A stretch of DNA of 11,909 nt from Bacteroides sp. (lineage in GTDB: Bacteria > Bacteroidota > Bacteroidia > Bacteroidales > SM23-62): contig JAUUZM010000056.1 in assembly GCA_030589965.1 (NCBI GenBank), positions 1 to 11,909 on the forward strand. Direction: 5' to 3'. Shown one piece after another: positions 6,951-11,909 of the stretch; position 1 is the first letter of the stretch; the number at the start of each line of letters is the position of its first letter. The translations under genes were made by a program, and so were the position numbers. Under the pieces are notes generated by a model. That model was not told the origin of the DNA. It saw nothing but the letters and a program-made list of their open reading frames with translations, and made no database searches.

Positions 6951-9233
6951 ATGGACAAAATAACAAGAGAAGATGCCCTGAATTATCATTCAGAAGGCAG
7001 ACCAGGAAAGATTGAAGTTATCCCGACCAAACCCCACAGTACCCAGTGGGATCTCTCTGTTGCTTATTCACCTGGCGTTGCTGAGCCCTGCCTTGAAATA
7101 GAAAAAAATCCTGAGGATGCGTACAAATATACCGCCAAAGGAAACCTGGTGGCTGTAATATCAAATGGGACTGCCGTCCTTGGATTGGGGGATATTGGAG
7201 CACTCGCAGGGAAACCTGTTATGGAGGGAAAGGGTCTGCTATTCAAAATATTTGCTGACGTTGATGTCTTTGATATTGAAATTGATGAAAAAGATGTAGA
7301 TAAAATCATTGAACACGTCAAAGCTATATCTCCAACTTTTGGGGGGATAAACCTCGAAGATATTAAAGCACCCGAATGTTTCGAAATTGAACAGAGACTT
7401 ATAAAGGAACTTAATATACCGGTATTCCATGACGATCAGCATGGTACGGCAATAATTTCAGCAGCCGGACTAATCAATTCCCTGGAAATAATTGGCAAAA
7501 AGATTGAGGACCTGAGAGTCGTTGTAAACGGTGCAGGGGCATCTGCCATATCTTGCACCAGGCTCTATATTGCCATGGGGGTAAAAAGAGAAAATGTTTT
7601 GATGCTCGACAGTAAGGGTGTGCTGACAAAGAAACGAACGGACCTGAATAAATACAAAGAGGATTTTGCCATCGATACAGATAAAGAAACCCTGGCCGAA
7701 GCAATGGTAGGTTCAGATGTCTTTCTTGGACTTTCCAAAGCTGATGTTCTGAGCCCTGAAATGCTCAAGACCATGGCTGCCGACCCCATAGTCTTTGCTA
7801 TGGCTAATCCCAATCCTGAAATTTCTTATGATAAGGCTATCTCAGCGAGGGATGATCTGATCTTTGCAACAGGACGTTCCGATTATCCCAACCAGGTTAA
7901 TAACGTCCTCGGATTCCCGTATATTTTCAGAGGTGCACTTGATGTCCGTGCAACGGTTATCAACGAAGAAATGAAAATTGCTGCTGTTAATGCCCTTGCG
8001 GCTCTCGCCAAGGAAGATGTTCCTGAAACCGTAAGTATGGCCTACAAAGAGAAAAATATTATTTTCGGGAGAGATTACATTATTCCCAAACCACTGGATC
8101 CAAGACTCATATCAGTTGTTGCCCCTGCCGTTGCCAAAGCCGCTATTGAAACCGGTGTAGCCCGTCATGAAATCACAGACTGGGAGGCATACAAGGTCAA
8201 TCTTAACCAGAGGCTGGGACTTGACAACAAACTTATTCATGCCATCAGGTCAAAAGCCAAATCTGATCCAAGACGGGTTGTTTATGCAGAAGCTGAAGAT
8301 TTCAAAATCCTGAAAGCAGCCCAGACTGCCATCCATCTCGGATTGGCAATTCCTATTCTCCTTGGAAATAAGCAGAAGATCAAAAAACTCATCAGGGAAA
8401 ACAACCTGGACCTGGAAGAGGTTAGCATTATTGATCCTCTCGGACATGAAGAAGGAGACCTTAGAAATGAATTTGCCAATATCCTCTGTGAACGAAGACA
8501 GCGAAAAGGACTGACCAAAGATGAGGCATTAGAACTGATGTTCCAGCGGAATTTCTTTGGAAATATGATGGTGGAAACCGGACAGGCAGACGCATTCCTT
8601 AGTGGAATGACGAGTAAGTATTCCGATACCATCAGACCTGCACTACAGATCGTCGGGGCCAATAATCCCCAGGAACATATAGCCGGTTTATATATCCTGA
8701 TGTCGAAGAGAGGCCCCCTTTTCTTTGCAGATACAACGGTAAACATTCAACCCAGCACAACGACCCTTGTTGATACCACAGTTCTGGTTGCCCAGGAGGT
8801 AAGGAAATTCAATATAGAACCCAGAATTGCCATGCTTTCGTATTCGAATTTTGGTTCTATCCGTGCCGGTAGCCCAAGTCGTGTACATGAAGCTGTGGAT
8901 ATCCTTCACAAAGATCATCCCGATATTATGGTAGACGGAGAGATTCAGGCAAATTTTGCCCTGAACAAAGAACTCAGGATGAAAAGATTTCCTTTCAGTA
9001 AACTGCAGGATGCAGATGTGAATACATTTATATTCCCCAACCTGAGCTCAGGTAATATTTCTTATAAACTTCTGCAGGAGCTTGCGGGCATGGAGGTCAT
9101 CGGCCCCATTCTCGTTGGTATCGGCAAACCCATACATGTGCTTCATATGGATAGTTCGGTAAGAGAGATCCTAAATATGACTGCCATTGCAGTAATTGAT
9201 TCCCAGGGTGTCAAAGACCGTAAATTGTTCTAG
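6951..9233 (+). CDS. maeB: NADP-dependent malic enzyme with C-terminal phosphotransacetylase-like domain
   Basis: 760 residues, matching the MaeB hybrid architecture (E. coli MaeB is about 759). The malic enzyme half (1 to about 425) decarboxylates L-malate to pyruvate while reducing NADP, feeding NADPH and pyruvate to biosynthesis. It shows Tyr39 in VAYSPGVAEPC, Lys94 in the segment GKPVMEGKGLLFKIFADVDV, the metal ligands Glu136-Asp137 (GGINLEDIKAPE) and Asp162 in FHDDQHGTAI, and the nucleotide-binding loop NGAGASAISC (193-202). The second half (about 425-760) is a PTA-like domain ending in IGPILVGIGKPIHVLHM and a TAIAVIDSQ segment. In characterised MaeB proteins this domain is regulatory, sensing acetyl-CoA, rather than an active phosphotransacetylase; here that is inference. 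The frame runs without interruption through both domains, so it is a normal family fusion, not a new one. ruvA and sprA follow. Confidence 0.95.
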   Translation: MDKITREDALNYHSEGRPGKIEVIPTKPHSTQWDLSVAYSPGVAEPCLEIEKNPEDAYKYTAKGNLVAVISNGTAVLGLGDIGALAGKPVMEGKGLLFKIFADVDVFDIEIDEKDVDKIIEHVKAISPTFGGINLEDIKAPECFEIEQRLIKELNIPVFHDDQHGTAIISAAGLINSLEIIGKKIEDLRVVVNGAGASAISCTRLYIAMGVKRENVLMLDSKGVLTKKRTDLNKYKEDFAIDTDKETLAEAMVGSDVFLGLSKADVLSPEMLKTMAADPIVFAMANPNPEISYDKAISARDDLIFATGRSDYPNQVNNVLGFPYIFRGALDVRATVINEEMKIAAVNALAALAKEDVPETVSMAYKEKNIIFGRDYIIPKPLDPRLISVVAPAVAKAAIETGVARHEITDWEAYKVNLNQRLGLDNKLIHAIRSKAKSDPRRVVYAEAEDFKILKAAQTAIHLGLAIPILLGNKQKIKKLIRENNLDLEEVSIIDPLGHEEGDLRNEFANILCERRQRKGLTKDEALELMFQRNFFGNMMVETGQADAFLSGMTSKYSDTIRPALQIVGANNPQEHIAGLYILMSKRGPLFFADTTVNIQPSTTTLVDTTVLVAQEVRKFNIEPRIAMLSYSNFGSIRAGSPSRVHEAVDILHKDHPDIMVDGEIQANFALNKELRMKRFPFSKLQDADVNTFIFPNLSSGNISYKLLQELAGMEVIGPILVGIGKPIHVLHMDSSVREILNMTAIAVIDSQGVKDRKLF

Positions 9234-9245
9234 AAATTAATATAT

Positions 9246-9270
9246 TTAGTGCTCTTTACTAAAGCACTAA
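9246..9270 (+). promoter_or_regulatory. Perfect 8-bp inverted repeat immediately before ruvA
   Basis: TTAGTGCT (9246-9253) and AGCACTAA (9263-9270) are exact complements around a 9-base loop. The right arm ends 2 bases before the ruvA ATG at 9273. No T-tract follows, so it is not a standard terminator of maeB. In RNA it would place a hairpin over the ruvA initiation region; in DNA it has the two-arm form of an operator site. Confidence 0.5.
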
Positions 9271-9272
9271 GC

Positions 9273-9854
9273 ATGTACGAATTTATTACCGGGGATATAG
9301 TTGAAAAAACCCCGACTTTTATTGTCCTGGAAACCGGTAATGTAGGATATAAAATTAATATTTCCCTGTATACCTATTCCCTGCTCCCCGGACAGAATCC
9401 CTGCCAGATTTTCATTCACCAGATCGTTCGGGAAGACGCCCATATTCTCTATGGTTTCATTAACCGGGAAGAGAGAGAGGTGTTCCGGCAATTGGTTTCC
9501 GTTTCAGGTGTTGGGGCAAATACAGCAAGACTGATACTGTCATCGCTTGGGCCCGTGGAAATTGAACAGGCTATAAACGAAGGAAATGTAGCAATCCTCC
9601 AGGGAATCAAGGGGATTGGGGCAAAATCAGCCCAACGGATCATTGTTGACCTGAAAGGAAAGATAACAACCCGGGGCGAAATTGACCAATTATTCCCCGA
9701 ACAGAGCAATACTCTGCGATTTGAAGCGTTATCTGCTTTAGTAAATCTTGGTTTTGCCAGGAAAACTGTTGAAAAAGTGCTTGATCAAATTCTCCAGGGG
9801 GATGAGGAGCTTTCTATGGAAATGCTCCTCAAGGAGGCTTTGAAAAACTTGTAA
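9273..9854 (+). CDS. ruvA: Holliday junction branch migration protein RuvA
   Basis: 193 residues, within the usual 190-205. RuvA tetramers hold the four-way recombination junction while RuvB rings drive branch migration, and RuvC then cuts. Domain I is an OB fold (about 1-63) starting MYEFITGDIVE and containing the acidic pin Glu54-Asp55 (VREDAHILYGF) that keeps the strands apart. Domain II has two helix-hairpin-helix motifs, VSGVGANTARLILSSLG (77-93) and GIKGIGAKSAQRIIVDLKGK (111-130), which grip the DNA backbone. Domain III (about 148-193; FEALSALVNLGF...) contacts RuvB. The ATG at 9273 is chosen over an in-frame GTG at 9249 because family members start at MYE and the upstream codons lie in the inverted repeat. 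ruvB and ruvC are not in the window. The gene ends 28 bases before the proposed start of sprA. Confidence 0.95.
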   Translation: MYEFITGDIVEKTPTFIVLETGNVGYKINISLYTYSLLPGQNPCQIFIHQIVREDAHILYGFINREEREVFRQLVSVSGVGANTARLILSSLGPVEIEQAINEGNVAILQGIKGIGAKSAQRIIVDLKGKITTRGEIDQLFPEQSNTLRFEALSALVNLGFARKTVEKVLDQILQGDEELSMEMLLKEALKNL

Positions 9855-9882
9855 ATTAACCATCAGCCATCTGCCTATTTTT

Positions 9883-11909
9883 TTGAAGAGGGATATTAGA
9901 AATATCACTGTTCTTGTTCTTGGTCTGCTATCGGGATTCACCTCTGTGGTATATGGACAGGGGGACAGCATAGATTTGCCTTATCCGTTCAGGGCAGATC
10001 CTGAATCTGTTTCATCAGATGTTGGAGAATCCTCTCCCCTTTTTCTTAATAATCCTTCCAATATTGAATCTGATATAGTTTATGATCCAGAAACCAATTC
10101 ATATGTATTTTCGGAAAAAGTAGGACAGTTCAATTATCGCCCATCCAGGGTTATGTCATTTGATGAGTACCGGAACTATGAAATGACCAGGTCCAAAAAG
10201 CAGTACTGGAACCAGCGAAGGTTAAACGACAACCTGGAAACCCAATCCTCCTTTATACCTACTATAAATGTCGGGGGTGAAGCCTTCGACAGGGTTTTCG
10301 GAACCAATACGATCAACATTATACCACAGGGGTATGCAGAACTGATTTTTGGTTTTAACATGTCAAGGATTGACAACCCGACACTGACTGAAAAGCTACG
10401 AAAAACACCCTCTTTTACATTTGAGGAAAAAATTCAGATGAATGTCACCGGAACCATCGGTGATAAAATGAAACTGGGATTTAATTATAATACCGAAGCA
10501 ACTTTTGAATTTGAGAACAAAACCAAATTGGAGTATACCGGAAAAGAAGATGAGATTATTAAGAAAATCGAGGCTGGAGATGTTACCCTGCCCCTTTCCG
10601 GTTCTCTGATTCAGGGAAGCCAGAGTCTTTTCGGACTAAAAACAGAATTGCAGTTTGGGAAGCTTACCATGACCTCGGTATTTTCACAGCAGAAAGGAGA
10701 GACATCCGTCATTGATGTACAGGGAGGGGCTCAAATCAGTGAATATGAAATTAATGCTGATGAATATGATGCAAACCGGCATTTCTTCCTATCACATTAT
10801 TTCAAGGATAATTATGACCGCGCATTAGCAAACCTGCCTGTACAAAATACCGGGGTAAATATTACCAAGATTGAGGTCTGGGTAACTAACAAAACCAGTA
10901 ATTTCGAAGATTCGAGGAATATACTTGGCTTAATGGACCTGGCTGAATCCCAGTCCAATATTTATAACACAATCTGGACAGAGGTACCTACAGAAAGAGG
11001 TGATCACCCCCGAAATCAGCTCAACACACAATATGGTGAGATGACCACAACCTATTCAGGTGTGAGGAATATAAACCAGATTTCGGAAGTGCTCTTCCCA
11101 TTATTGCCTGGATTTTCCCCTGGACAAGATTTTGAGAAAATTGAAAACGCCAGGAAACTTTCAACCAGAGAATTTACACTCAACTCTAAACTGGGATATA
11201 TTTCCCTGAATTCAGCCCTGAATTCAGATGAGGTTCTTGCCGTAGCATTTGAATATACCCTGAGCGGCATGACCTTTAAGGTTGGGGAACTTTCTTCTGA
11301 TGGAGTTTCGGCACCCAGCACCCTTTTACTGAAATTATTGAAGGGGACCAATCTAACACCTCAGCTTCCGACATGGGACCTGATGATGAAGAATATATAC
11401 TCGATTGGGGCTTTCCAGGTCAACCCTGATGAGTTTATCCTTGAGGTACTCTACAATGATGACAAAACAGGAACCAAGGTTAATTATATTTCAGAAGGTG
11501 ACATTAAAAACCAGATCCTTATAAGGGTAATGAACCTTGATAACCTGAACGACCAGCTTGACCCGGTCCCGGATGGTAGATTCGATTTTATTAGCGGTGT
11601 AACGATAAATCCCAATAATGGGAGAGTAATTTTTCCAGTGCGGGAACCCTTTGGCTCCTACCTTGAAAAAGAAATTAATGATCCTGTAGCTGCGGAAAAG
11701 TATGTATTTAATGAGCTGTACGACTCGACGAAAACGGTTGCCTCCCAGATTGCAGAAAAAAACAAATTCATCATTGCAGGTAGTTATAAATCCTCAAGCA
11801 GTTCCGAGATCATGCTGAATGCTATGAATGTTCCCCAGGGATCGGTGGTGGTTACTGCAGGAGGACGGCAACTGACCGAGGGTGTGGATTACATGGTGGA
11901 TTATGCTGC
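9883..11909 (+). CDS. sprA: Type IX secretion outer-membrane translocon SprA/Sov, N-terminal part (3' end outside window)
   Basis: An uninterrupted frame of 675 codons runs off the right edge; SprA proteins are usually around 2300-2500 residues, so roughly a quarter is present. SprA forms the very large outer-membrane beta-barrel through which T9SS cargo, including gliding adhesins and secreted hydrolases, leaves the periplasm. Family features: mature N-terminal LPYPF (32-36), a long beta-rich region with IPQGYAELIFGFN (about 147-159), WDLMMKN (498-504), and VPQGSVVVTAGG (650-661). The frame has no ATG before residue 91; TTG at 9883 is chosen because it yields a proper signal peptide, MKRDIRN, then a hydrophobic core (8-20), then V-Y-G before Gln26. 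Cleavage before Gln fits the Bacteroidota habit of mature proteins beginning with (pyro)glutamine. CTG at 9871 and ATT at 9877 are less likely starts. Placement after maeB and ruvA resembles the order I recall for gliding Flavobacteria. Confidence 0.93.
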   Translation, partial: MKRDIRNITVLVLGLLSGFTSVVYGQGDSIDLPYPFRADPESVSSDVGESSPLFLNNPSNIESDIVYDPETNSYVFSEKVGQFNYRPSRVMSFDEYRNYEMTRSKKQYWNQRRLNDNLETQSSFIPTINVGGEAFDRVFGTNTINIIPQGYAELIFGFNMSRIDNPTLTEKLRKTPSFTFEEKIQMNVTGTIGDKMKLGFNYNTEATFEFENKTKLEYTGKEDEIIKKIEAGDVTLPLSGSLIQGSQSLFGLKTELQFGKLTMTSVFSQQKGETSVIDVQGGAQISEYEINADEYDANRHFFLSHYFKDNYDRALANLPVQNTGVNITKIEVWVTNKTSNFEDSRNILGLMDLAESQSNIYNTIWTEVPTERGDHPRNQLNTQYGEMTTTYSGVRNINQISEVLFPLLPGFSPGQDFEKIENARKLSTREFTLNSKLGYISLNSALNSDEVLAVAFEYTLSGMTFKVGELSSDGVSAPSTLLLKLLKGTNLTPQLPTWDLMMKNIYSIGAFQVNPDEFILEVLYNDDKTGTKVNYISEGDIKNQILIRVMNLDNLNDQLDPVPDGRFDFISGVTINPNNGRVIFPVREPFGSYLEKEINDPVAAEKYVFNELYDSTKTVASQIAEKNKFIIAGSYKSSSSSEIMLNAMNVPQGSVVVTAGGRQLTEGVDYMVDYA
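9892..9906 (+). repeat. Short inverted repeat just inside the sprA coding start
   Basis: GATATT (9892-9897) and AATATC (9901-9906) are perfect complements around AGA. The arms occupy codons 4-8 of sprA. It is all A/T but two pairs, so any RNA hairpin would be weak. It may be chance. Confidence 0.25.

Noticed and set aside
8282..8746. Antisense 154-residue open frame opposite the PTA-like domain of maeB.
   Set aside because: It is a shadow of a conserved coding region; Cys/Ser/Arg-rich composition and no domain.
6951..9233. maeB as a novel enzyme fusion of malic enzyme and phosphotransacetylase.
   Set aside because: This is the standard MaeB architecture and length, known from many bacteria.
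9249..9272. In-frame GTG start for ruvA that would add eight residues.
   Set aside because: The extra residues are not part of the RuvA N-terminus, which normally begins MYE, and these bases form the inverted repeat.
1..11909. Mobile elements, CRISPR arrays, tRNA or rRNA genes, toxin-antitoxin or defence genes.
   Set aside because: No spaced direct repeats, transposase motifs, tRNA-like cloverleaves or defence-type domains are seen; nearly all bases belong to conserved core genes.

Overview
The window is a densely packed, single-strand stretch of a Bacteroidota chromosome. The taxonomic call rests on several signs. The gene at the right edge is SprA (Sov), the giant outer-membrane translocon of the type IX secretion system, which is restricted to this phylum. 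A DUF4837 lipoprotein, a family I know from Bacteroidota, is also present. No start codon has a convincing Shine-Dalgarno sequence; most have A/T-rich upstream bases instead. Several intergenic sites match the Bacteroidota -7 promoter element TAnnTTTG. I cannot name a genus.

The layout is all on the + strand. The 3' end of dxr (1-138) is followed by rseP (187-1506) and tatA (1562-1768). A strong intrinsic terminator lies at 1793-1835. Then come gatA (1846-3282), the DUF4837 lipoprotein (3323-4321), an M17 leucyl aminopeptidase (4347-5780), pdxA (5777-6823, overlapping the previous stop by 4 bases), maeB (6951-9233), ruvA (9273-9854) and the first 675 codons of sprA (9883 to the right edge). 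No gap exceeds 127 bases. I see no tRNA, rRNA, mobile element, CRISPR array or prophage.

The genes are mostly housekeeping. Dxr makes MEP for isoprenoids. RseP cleaves membrane proteins, TatA exports folded proteins and GatA amidates mischarged tRNA. The aminopeptidase trims peptides, PdxA makes a vitamin B6 precursor, MaeB turns malate into pyruvate and NADPH, and RuvA helps resolve recombination junctions. SprA is the exit pore for T9SS cargo. Dxr and PdxA are linked metabolically, because DXP is the substrate of Dxr and is also condensed with the PdxA product by PdxJ.

I found no exotic or previously undescribed system and do not claim one. The points worth a second look are regulatory or annotation-level: sprA appears to start at TTG, so its signal peptide is easily missed; a perfect 8-bp inverted repeat ends 2 bases before the ruvA start; a terminator sits only 10 bases before gatA; a perfect -7 element lies so close to the aminopeptidase ATG that its transcript would be leaderless; and the DUF4837 lipoprotein has no known function.
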